A DNA stretch of 64,000 nucleotides. Source: Anaerolineae bacterium (GTDB lineage: Bacteria > Chloroflexota > Anaerolineae > Aggregatilineales > Phototrophicaceae). Positions within the stretch are counted from its first letter, which is position 1. Every line of letters begins with the position of its first letter. Below the pieces are notes generated by a model. The model was not told the DNA's origin and ran no database searches. It saw only the letters and a program-made list of their open reading frames with translations. The translations under genes and the position numbers were made by a program. This document shows positions 57,968-64,000 of this stretch, in pieces. Location: positions 154,263 to 218,262 of the forward strand of contig JAJDWK010000046.1 of NCBI GenBank assembly GCA_022825675.1. Direction: 5' to 3'.

Positions 57968-58486
57968 TTAGGGACTTTCAAAGAAGCGCAGCTTAATCGC
58001 ATCGCGCGCATCATAGCCGACATGGGCATGCAGCGGCGGCTGCTCATCCCCCATCGCCAAAACCTTGGGCAAGAGCTCGGGCAAATCCTCAACGAGATCC
58101 AGCTCAAGTATCTTCTGCCTGGGCACCCATTCCAGGCTGCCCTCGGGGCTGTCATCACTGACGGCGCGCGTATCGCTTATCGCAGTATATACAAAAAGCA
58201 GGATGCCAGTCCGCCCGCCGGCATTGATATTGTGGATGCTGCGCAAGCGCAAGCCACGCACAGTCAGCCCGCTTTCTTCACGGATTTCGCGCAGGGCGCC
58301 GCTGGCTGGGTCTTCATCGCGTTCGATATGCCCGCCCAAGCCATTGTACTGCCCGGGGAAAACCCGCTTATGCGCCGCCCTCTTCATCAGCAGCACGGCA
58401 TCGCCATGCACTACAAATGAGAGCGTGCGCGGCATCGTCAGCCAGCGCCCAGCGGTTGCGTCCGCGCCTTGCTCCTGCGCGCCCAT
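57968..58486 (-). CDS. Nudix hydrolase
   Basis: 172 residues from the ATG at 58486, which has AAAGGAG before it. Nudix box complete: GHIERDEDPASGALREIREESGL. FVVHGDAVLLMKR at the N-terminal part and YNGLGGHIE in front of the box fit the (d)NTP/8-oxo-dGTP diphosphatase (MutT) type. Exact substrate unknown. First of a three-gene set with two small membrane proteins on the same strand. Confidence 0.88.
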   Translation of the reverse strand: MGAQEQGADATAGRWLTMPRTLSFVVHGDAVLLMKRAAHKRVFPGQYNGLGGHIERDEDPASGALREIREESGLTVRGLRLRSIHNINAGGRTGILLFVYTAISDTRAVSDDSPEGSLEWVPRQKILELDLVEDLPELLPKVLAMGDEQPPLHAHVGYDARDAIKLRFFESP

Positions 58487-58540
58487 ATCGCGCTCCTTTC
58501 TACATTTTGCTGCAATTGACTTGACCCCATTGCCGCGCAA

Positions 58541-58569
58541 TTGCCCGCAGCGGCAGTTCATGCTACGCT
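58541..58569 (+). promoter_or_regulatory. Possible promoter of the SerK-like/JAMM operon
   Basis: TTGCCC (58541-58546), 17-base spacer, TACGCT (58564-58569), 36 bases before the first gene. Confidence 0.4.
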
Positions 58570-58604
58570 ATCCGTTGTTTTGACCCATCTGCCGAGGGCT
58601 GGCG

Positions 58605-59423
58605 ATGATAAACAACCCGATAAGCGCGCCGCCGCCAGATTTGCGCATCCTGCCTGTCACCGATATCCTTCCGCACGAAAAAAGCGACATCCAGCGCTCA
58701 CAGCCGCTGATGGAACGGCTGCGATATGCCGAGTATTTTACAAACCCGCCGCTGGTGGCGGCAATCGCGGATGGCAGGTTTGTGCTGATGGACGGGTCGA
58801 ATCGCCACATTTCGATGCGCGCCCTCGGCTTCACGCATATTATGGCGCAGGTTGCCGAGTATGACAGTGATTTTGTTGAGCTGGGCGTATGGCAGCACAT
58901 CGTATCCGACTGGGACTCGCCGAGCCTTTTTCGCTGCCTGGAAGCGATCGCCGGCATCAACATCCGCAGCGGCTGGAATGCGGACGCGGTTGCGCAAATC
59001 CTGCTGCGGGATGGTCCCGTTTGGAGCATTCACGCCGGCGTTAATACCTTGCCGGAGCGGAACTCGACCTTGCGGCAGGTGGTCGCCGCCTATCATCAAA
59101 ACGCAACCCTCTATCGCAGCCCCTTGAGCGACCCCGGGCAGATATGGCAACTCTATCCGACTGGTTTTGCTTTGGTCATGTTCCCCGCTTATCAGCCACA
59201 GGACATCATCGACGCCGCCGTGCAAGGCGCGTATTTGCCGCCCGGCGTCAGCCGCCATATCATCCACGGGCGCGCCTTGAATTTGAATTATCCCATGCGA
59301 TTTCTGCGGGCGGATGCGCCGCTGGACGAGAAAAATCAGCAGCTGCAAGACTGGCTGCGCCAGCGCTATGCCGAGCGCGCCGTGCGCTATTATGCCGAAT
59401 CCACCTATCAATTTGACGAGTAG
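58605..59423 (+). CDS. ParB-like fold protein of the SerK/SbnI type
   Basis: 272 residues. The first 90 resemble SerK/SbnI (free serine kinase in the ParB/sulfiredoxin fold): ILPVTDILPHEKSD, with Glu25 in the place of the catalytic Glu, NPPLVAAI near 47-54, and MDGSNRHISMRALGF near 62-76 (D-G-x-N-R loop). The remaining 180 residues are not typical of ParB: no HTH and no dimerisation domain, and there is no parA nearby, so plasmid/chromosome partition is unlikely. It may phosphorylate serine or another small molecule. First of five genes that run close together to 61407. Confidence 0.7.
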   Translation: MINNPISAPPPDLRILPVTDILPHEKSDIQRSQPLMERLRYAEYFTNPPLVAAIADGRFVLMDGSNRHISMRALGFTHIMAQVAEYDSDFVELGVWQHIVSDWDSPSLFRCLEAIAGINIRSGWNADAVAQILLRDGPVWSIHAGVNTLPERNSTLRQVVAAYHQNATLYRSPLSDPGQIWQLYPTGFALVMFPAYQPQDIIDAAVQGAYLPPGVSRHIIHGRALNLNYPMRFLRADAPLDEKNQQLQDWLRQRYAERAVRYYAESTYQFDE

Positions 59424-59440
59424 CTTGACGAGTGCCCGAA

Positions 59441-59878
59441 ATGGAACAAAGCGCGCAATCCGCGCTGCGAAGCGCCAAATTGCTAAGCGATGGCAAGGAC
59501 TATCACTTAGTGCGGCTGCCTGCTAATGCGATCACGCTCGCGGCTGGCATCGTGGCGGAAGCGGCATTGCCCTTCTGCGCCATGGTTGTTGACGAGCGGG
59601 AAGTATCGCTGCTTTTGCCCGCCGAAGTCTGCGCGGAATTCAGCCGCCGCCTGCGCCACGCGGAGCTTAGCGAGCAGGTTTATCGGCTGATTACCTTTGA
59701 TGCGCCGCTGGAACCGTCGCTTGTCGGCTTCATCGCAAAAATCAGCGCCTGTTTGGCTGAGGCGGAAATCCCGCTTTTGAGCTACGCCGCTTATTCCCGC
59801 GATCACATCTTTGTCCCCGCGGAGCAATTCTCGCGCGCTATGAGCGCGCTGCAAGCCCTTCAGCGCGATAGCGGTTAG
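59441..59878 (+). CDS. ACT-like domain protein
   Basis: 145 residues from the ATG at 59441 (GTG at 59432 also possible). Two ACT-like units: residues near 22-60 (YHLVRLPAN, CAMVVDEREVSLLLP) and near 80-145 (YRLITFDAPLEPSLVGFIAKISACLAEAEIPLLSYAAYSRDHIFVP). The second fits ACT_7-type domains, which bind amino acids. In line with the upstream serine-kinase-like gene, it may sense an amino acid. 17 bases separate it from the first gene. Confidence 0.68.
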   Translation: MEQSAQSALRSAKLLSDGKDYHLVRLPANAITLAAGIVAEAALPFCAMVVDEREVSLLLPAEVCAEFSRRLRHAELSEQVYRLITFDAPLEPSLVGFIAKISACLAEAEIPLLSYAAYSRDHIFVPAEQFSRAMSALQALQRDSG

Positions 59879-59888
59879 AGAATCTGCC

Positions 59889-60251
59889 ATGGAAATCAAC
59901 CTCTTTAACAATGCTGACCTGGTGCCGCAGCCAAAACACAAGGTCAAAATCGAGGAGCTGCGCGCCAGCCCCTATCCCGATCGCTTTCGCGTCAAAGTGA
60001 CTATCAAGCTGACGCCATTTCAGGAGCGCCCAAATATGGCGCTGCTGGCGCGGCGCAGCGATGGCTTTGAAGTCAGCGACCTTGATGTGATTGCCACCAT
60101 GCACTACGACAATGAATTCACGATGCACATTCGCGGCTTGGATGAGCCAGCTGGCGACTACATTTTGAGCGCCGAGCTTTATTATGAATCGCGCGACCCG
60201 CCGCAGGACCGGCGAGAGCTGGCATTCCAGATCCCGCCGGATGTCCCGTAG
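59889..60251 (+). CDS. Beta-rich small protein (unknown)
   Basis: 120 residues, predicted mostly strands (YPDRFRVKVTIKLTPF, ATMHYDNEFTMHIRG, DYILSAELYYESRD) with an Ig-like look. No catalytic motif, signal or membrane helix is visible. 10 bases after the ACT-like gene, 2 bases before the JAMM gene. The position suggests it may be a partner or substrate of the JAMM protein. No family recognised. Confidence 0.6.
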   Translation: MEINLFNNADLVPQPKHKVKIEELRASPYPDRFRVKVTIKLTPFQERPNMALLARRSDGFEVSDLDVIATMHYDNEFTMHIRGLDEPAGDYILSAELYYESRDPPQDRRELAFQIPPDVP

Positions 60252-60253
60252 CT

Positions 60254-60793
60254 GTGGCTTTCCAGATTGCCCACGCGGTCGCCCGCCAGATCGCCGAAGA
60301 AGCCAGCACCGCCGCCCCCGAAGAAACCTGCGGGCTATTGGCTGGCAGAGAACAGCACATCAGCCTGTATCTGCCGGTTCGCAACCGCGCGCCGCTGCCG
60401 CAGCGGGAATTCCAGCTTGACCCCGCGGAGCAGTTAAAAGCGCTGAAACACATCGACGCGCTGCAGTTACGCTGGCTGGGGGTCTGCCACTCGCATCCGC
60501 TCTCGCCGCCGATTCCATCAGAAGCCGACATCGCGCCGCCTATCGCCGAAGACCTCGTGCATTTGATAGTCTCGCTGGAGAAGGGAACGCCGCGCTTCAA
60601 ATTGTGGCGGATTGAACGCGCTTCGGTCTATCCGCTGGAGCTGGTTTTCGATACCGAATGCGCAAAAGAGCGTGATTATCCGCTGACGCGCCCGCAGCAA
60701 GCGGCAATCGTCGCTGTCGCCTTCGCGGCAGCATTGCTTCTGCTTTTGATTGCATTCGCCCTGCTGCCGCCAGCGCCCAACCTGTCGCCATGA
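60254..60793 (+). CDS. JAMM/MPN metallopeptidase with a C-terminal membrane helix
   Basis: 179 residues, GTG start. The JAMM zinc site is complete: Glu24 in PEETCGLLAG, then H-x-H-P-x6-S-x2-D as His79, His81, Ser89 and Asp92. It belongs to the bacterial JAB family that can process the C-terminus of sulfur-carrier or ubiquitin-like proteins. A membrane helix at about 151-173 anchors it with the peptidase in the cytoplasm. No E1, E2, ThiS or MoaD gene is in the window. Its stop overlaps the prepilin peptidase start (ATGA). Confidence 0.85.
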   Translation: MAFQIAHAVARQIAEEASTAAPEETCGLLAGREQHISLYLPVRNRAPLPQREFQLDPAEQLKALKHIDALQLRWLGVCHSHPLSPPIPSEADIAPPIAEDLVHLIVSLEKGTPRFKLWRIERASVYPLELVFDTECAKERDYPLTRPQQAAIVAVAFAAALLLLLIAFALLPPAPNLSP

Positions 60794-61407
60794 TGCCGCG
60801 CCGAACTGGCATTGCCCTCGCCATTCTGCTGCCGCTGGCATATTGGCGGCTGAGCGCCGGCGAAATCTCCGCTGCCCAGCAAGTGATTGCTCTGCTCTAT
60901 CTGGCGCTGTTCGCCGCCATCGCCGCGATCGATCTCCAGCGCCAGCGCATTCCCACAGCTCTCATCATTGCGCTGGCGGCGCTGGGTTTTTTATACGCTC
61001 TTTTCGCGGCGCAGCCCGTGCCTGCCTTGCTCTCGGCAGCCGCTGGCGGCTTATTTTGCGGCTTAGCCTTTTGTCTCGCCTATTGGGGCGGGAAGCTGTA
61101 TCAGCGGCATCTGGAGAGAGCGGGCGGCAATCAGCGGATTGCCAGCGCCTTGGGGCTGGGCGATGTCTATCTCATGGCGGCGGGCGGTATGATTGCCGGC
61201 CTGCCTAATGCGCTGGCGGCGCTGTTGCTGGCGATGCTCTTGGGCGGGCTGGGCAGCTTGGGCTGGCGGCTGCATTTGCGGGCGCGCGGGCGGGAGTACG
61301 CGCCCTTCACGGCGCTGCCTTACGCGCCTTATATTTTCGCCGGCAGCGCTGTGACGCTGCTCTTCCCGGCGGAAACCGAGCGCGTCCTTTGGAGCATTCT
61401 GGGTTAA
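60790..61407 (+). CDS. Type IV prepilin peptidase-like protein (A24)
   Basis: 205 residues, about seven membrane helices. The two catalytic aspartates are present: Asp48 in AAIDLQRQRIP and Asp125 in the GxGD motif of LGLGDVYLMAAGG. No N-terminal methyltransferase part, so it is the short type used for archaellin/TadV-like or type II/IV systems. No pilin gene is in the window. Last gene of the five-gene operon; it ends exactly where the convergent mnmA ends. Confidence 0.82.
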   Translation: MMPRRTGIALAILLPLAYWRLSAGEISAAQQVIALLYLALFAAIAAIDLQRQRIPTALIIALAALGFLYALFAAQPVPALLSAAAGGLFCGLAFCLAYWGGKLYQRHLERAGGNQRIASALGLGDVYLMAAGGMIAGLPNALAALLLAMLLGGLGSLGWRLHLRARGREYAPFTALPYAPYIFAGSAVTLLFPAETERVLWSILG

Positions 61408-62511
61408 TCAGACGGGCGGCACCGCATTTTGCTTGGCGATGAGGCCGCCGCCAAGGCAGATATCCCCCTGATAGACAACCGCCGCCTGCCCTGGCGTGAT
61501 ATCACGCTGCGGCTCGTCAAATGTGATGCGGGCGCGCCCCCGCGGCAGCGGACTTACCCAAGCCGCCTGCGGCTGCGCTTGATGGCGGATTTTGGCGGCT
61601 GCGTAAAATGGCGCTGCCGGCGCGCTGCCCGCGATCCAGTTGACCGCTTCGGCAATCAGCTCATCACAGCCCAGCTCATCACGGGTGCCTACTATCAAGG
61701 CATTTTTGAATGGATTCATCGCCAGCACATACAGCGGCTCGCGATAAGAGATGCCCAAGCCCTTGCGCTGCCCAATTGTGTATTTCGCCAGTCCCTGATG
61801 CTCGCCCAGGATTTCGCCGGCGCTGTTGACGATGGGTCCCGCTATCAGGACATCGGGCGCGTGCAGCTGGAGAAAATCACGATAGTCGCCATTGCCCAAG
61901 AAGCAGAGGTCTTGGCTGTCCTTCTTGCTGGCGACATCCAGCCCCATTTCCGCCGCCAGGGCGCGCACTTCCGCTTTGGGATATTCGCCCACGGGGAAGA
62001 GTGTACGCGCCAGCTGCGCCTGCCCCAGCACGCTCAGCACATAACTTTGATCTTTTTGCGCGTCAATGCCTTGGCGCAATTGCCAACTGCCGCCGGCGTC
62101 ACGGCTGATGCGCGCGTAATGCCCAGTCGCCAGATAGTCGGCGTCAAGCGCCAGCGCATTGCCCAGCAGCCAATCAAAGCGAATTTTGCGATTGCATTCC
62201 AGACAAGGGTTGGGCGTGATGCCAGCGCGATGCTGCTCGATAAAATACTCGACGACAGTATCCCGAAAGACTTCTTTGCTATCCAAAACATAAAAGGGGA
62301 TGCCCAGCTTTTCGGCGACTCTGCCCGCTTCGCTCATTTGGGCGGGCGTACAGCAGCGGTTATGTTCCGCCCCGCCAAAAGCGTCATCCGACCACAGGCG
62401 CATCATCATGCCGACCACATCATAGCCGGCGCGCACCAGCAAGCCCGCCGCTACCGAGCTGTCGACGCCGCCGCTCATGGCGACCACAACCCGCGTCTCA
62501 GAGCGCTTCAT
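61408..62511 (-). CDS. mnmA: tRNA 2-thiouridylase MnmA
   Basis: 367 residues from the ATG at 62511, which overlaps the stop of the desulfurase gene by 4 bases (ATGA). P-loop SGGVDSSVAAG for ATP, the catalytic cysteines in NPCLECNRKIRF and DLCFLGNGDYRDFL, and GQRKGLGI. Inserts sulfur at C2 of uridine 34 in tRNA for Lys, Glu and Gln, using sulfur from the neighbouring cysteine desulfurase. An ATG at 62520 would add three residues. Confidence 0.96.
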   Translation of the reverse strand: MKRSETRVVVAMSGGVDSSVAAGLLVRAGYDVVGMMMRLWSDDAFGGAEHNRCCTPAQMSEAGRVAEKLGIPFYVLDSKEVFRDTVVEYFIEQHRAGITPNPCLECNRKIRFDWLLGNALALDADYLATGHYARISRDAGGSWQLRQGIDAQKDQSYVLSVLGQAQLARTLFPVGEYPKAEVRALAAEMGLDVASKKDSQDLCFLGNGDYRDFLQLHAPDVLIAGPIVNSAGEILGEHQGLAKYTIGQRKGLGISYREPLYVLAMNPFKNALIVGTRDELGCDELIAEAVNWIAGSAPAAPFYAAAKIRHQAQPQAAWVSPLPRGRARITFDEPQRDITPGQAAVVYQGDICLGGGLIAKQNAVPPV

Positions 62512-63695
62512 GCCGTCCACCGCTCGCCCAAGCGCCGCAGCTTCGCGGCGGCATCAACCAGCACATCTAAGGCATAGTCGATATCGGCGGGCGAAGTGTG
62601 TATGCCAACCGAGAGGCGCAAGCCGCATTTGGCTTCTTCAACGTTGTAGCCCGCCGCCAGCAAGGCTGCTGATGGCGCGGGATTGCCCGTCAAACAGGCG
62701 GAGCCGCTGCTGGCGGCAATGCCCTTCATGTCCAGGTGCATCAGCAGCGCATTTACATCCAGCCCCGGCAGCACAAAGCTGGCATGCGCTGGCAGGCGCG
62801 CTTGCGGGTGTCCGCTGAGTTTAGCGCCGGGCAGGCGATTTAATACGCCAGTTATCAGCTGGTCGCGTAATGCGCGGCAACGCGCCGCTCGCGCTTCTCG
62901 CTCTTGACAGGCGAGTTCCAGCGCCTTTGCCAAACCGACAATGCCCGGCGTATTGTGCGTGCCGGCGCGCCGTCCGCTTTCGTGGCTGCCGCCAGTTTGC
63001 GCCGTCGTCAAGTTTATGCCAGCGCGCACATACACTATGCCGGTGCCTTTGGGACCGTAGAATTTATGCGCGGACAAGCTCAACATATCGACGCCCAGCG
63101 CCTTCACATCCAGCGGCAATTGACCGCCAGCTTGCACCGCGTCCGTATGAAAAAGCAGCGAATGCCTATGCGCGATTTCCGCCAGCAGCGGCAAATCGTT
63201 GATGCTGCCCAGCTCGTTGTTGGCATAGATGACGCTGGCGAGGGCGCCGCCCGGCGCGCAGAGCGCATCAAACGCGGCGGCATCCACCATGCCAAAATTG
63301 TCCACTGGCGCGATCGCCGTTTCAAAGCCCATGAGCGCGCCCAACTGCCGCACCGTGTTGGTGACGGCGCTGTGCTCCACTGGACTTGTAATCAGGCGCG
63401 ATGGCTTGCCGCTTTGCCGCGCGTCCCAGGCAGCGCCGCGCAGAGCCAGATTGTCACTCTCCGAGCCGCCGCCGGTGAATACAATCTCGGCGGGCATACA
63501 GTTCAGCACCTGCGCCACGGTCTCGCGCGCGTTTTCAACCGCTTGCGCCGCCCGCCGCCCCTGTTGGTGCGCCGATGACGGGTTGCCATAGACCACGCTG
63601 AAATAGGGCAGCATCGCCTCCAGCACCCGCGGGTCCAGCGGCGTCGATGCCGAATAATCGAGATAGACTTCGCGCCTGCCTGCGCTGCCCGCCAT
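62508..63695 (-). CDS. Cysteine desulfurase (NifS/IscS type)
   Basis: 395 residues from the ATG at 63695, with AAAAGGAAAA before. PLP enzyme: YLDYSASTPLDP at the start, the PLP Lys211 in SAHKFYGPKGTG, and the catalytic Cys334 in SSGSACLTG. Removes sulfur from cysteine and passes it to MnmA (encoded next) and perhaps to Fe-S clusters. The loop around the catalytic Cys is of the short, IscS/NifS-like kind. Other iron-sulfur genes are not in the window. Confidence 0.95.
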   Translation of the reverse strand: MAGSAGRREVYLDYSASTPLDPRVLEAMLPYFSVVYGNPSSAHQQGRRAAQAVENARETVAQVLNCMPAEIVFTGGGSESDNLALRGAAWDARQSGKPSRLITSPVEHSAVTNTVRQLGALMGFETAIAPVDNFGMVDAAAFDALCAPGGALASVIYANNELGSINDLPLLAEIAHRHSLLFHTDAVQAGGQLPLDVKALGVDMLSLSAHKFYGPKGTGIVYVRAGINLTTAQTGGSHESGRRAGTHNTPGIVGLAKALELACQEREARAARCRALRDQLITGVLNRLPGAKLSGHPQARLPAHASFVLPGLDVNALLMHLDMKGIAASSGSACLTGNPAPSAALLAAGYNVEEAKCGLRLSVGIHTSPADIDYALDVLVDAAAKLRRLGERWTA

Positions 63696-63723
63696 CGTTT
63701 TCCTTTTCCCTTTGCCCGCTGGT

Positions 63724-63753
63724 ATTCTAATGCAACATCGGCAATACAATCAA
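63724..63753 (-). promoter_or_regulatory. Promoter of the cysteine desulfurase-mnmA operon
   Basis: On the minus strand TTGATT (63753-63748), 18-base spacer, TAGAAT (63729-63724), about 30 bases before the start. Confidence 0.55.
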
Positions 63754-64000
63754 TGCTAAAGCGCGTGGGAGCCTATCACGATTGCCGCTACAATTGCGCC
63801 CAAAGTTGTACTACACTATGCGCCGAATGCAGGCGACTGCAAAGGCGTAACGCCGGCTGACAGAAGTAAGTACAAGTTAATTATGCAACAGAATTCCACA
63901 TATTCCCCCACCCCAAACCCATGCGCCATCTCTATGGCGCATTTTCCCATAAAGAGGGAGGGGCTTAAAACCCTTGTAATCACTGGGGATTCTCCCCTTC
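63754..64000. other. Intergenic end of the window
   Basis: About 250 bases with no convincing ORF. The base composition shifts: the last 120 are rich in runs of C and G (CCCCCACCCC, GGGAGGGG, GGGGATTCTCCCC), unlike the surrounding coding DNA. Apart from the palindrome at 63921-63945, I see nothing clear. It could be the start of an RNA gene or regulatory region cut off by the window edge. Confidence 0.4.
63921..63945 (+). repeat. Inverted repeat followed by a short T-run
   Basis: ATGCGCCAT (63921-63929), loop CTCT, ATGGCGCAT (63934-63942), then three further T. A perfect 9-pair stem. It resembles a Rho-independent terminator read on the plus strand, but no plus-strand gene precedes it in the window. 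Confidence 0.5.

Noticed and set aside
58605..59423. Chromosome or plasmid partition protein ParB
   Set aside because: It has the ParB-like fold start but no HTH or dimerisation domain, and no parA or parS nearby; the SerK/SbnI type fits better.
60254..61407. Bacterial ubiquitin-like conjugation system around the JAMM gene
   Set aside because: No E1/ThiF, E2 or ubiquitin-like gene in the window; only the peptidase is present.

Overview
The window is ordinary bacterial chromosome: GC-rich, densely coding, with genes on both strands in short operons. Nothing in it looks like a plasmid, prophage, transposon or CRISPR locus. The mix of genes suggests a Chloroflexota bacterium, most likely an Anaerolineae-type lineage. 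It has secreted LysM proteins with Pro/Thr/Ala-rich linkers, a DUF348/G5 lipoprotein, polyphosphate glucokinase, type 2 IPP isomerase, a TIGR01906/DUF1461 membrane protein, a fused membrane/spermidine-synthase protein and a glycosidase-like/O-antigen-ligase fusion. This placement rests on protein recognition, not on a marker-gene tree.

Layout. 1-1900: 3'-truncated smpB, a TPR-like anchored protein and tRNA-Leu(GAG) with a clear promoter and terminator. 1.9-7 kb: plsX-fabF-trmFO-hflX operon. 7-11 kb: a secreted beta-propeller, a THUMP methyltransferase and a G5/propeller lipoprotein. 10.8-18.8 kb: a cell-surface polysaccharide cluster with the glycosidase-like/ligase fusion, UDP-xylose synthase, a second O-antigen ligase, GtrA, a GT4 glycosyltransferase and a membrane protein. 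18.8-31.8 kb: acpP, fni, hemW, a PP2C phosphatase with a response regulator, flavin reductase, ppgK, L,D-transpeptidase, pheA-asd, Hsp20, and pyrG with an adenosine-deaminase-like pseudoenzyme. 32-38.6 kb: moxR-DUF58, a sarcosine-oxidase-like flavoenzyme, a GNAT protein, the spermidine-synthase fusion and a DUF1461 protein. 38.7-46 kb: a Tat-exported polysaccharide deacetylase, gap-pgk-tpiA with a membrane protein behind it, and upp with a WecA/MraY-like transferase. 46-52.3 kb: ruvB-queA, rplU-rpmA-rpmE, tdk and sucCD. 52.5-58.5 kb: two exported LysM proteins (one an M23 peptidase), a His-rich membrane protein, small membrane proteins and a Nudix hydrolase. 58.6-61.4 kb: an apparent five-gene operon (SerK/SbnI-like protein, ACT-like protein, unknown beta-rich protein, membrane-anchored JAMM peptidase, prepilin peptidase). 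61.4-63.7 kb: cysteine desulfurase and mnmA, which together make 2-thiouridine in tRNA.

The most interesting points are: an ADA-family protein that has lost every zinc ligand; an L31 protein fused to a helix-hairpin-helix domain; a glycosidase-like domain with a probable nucleophile loss, fused to an O-antigen ligase; the JAMM operon; a membrane protein whose coding signal starts well before any standard start codon; a deacetylase with a duplicated six-cysteine insert; and a consistent pattern of convergent genes that touch or overlap at their 3' ends. Sigma70-like promoters are frequent, often with TATACT as the -10 box.
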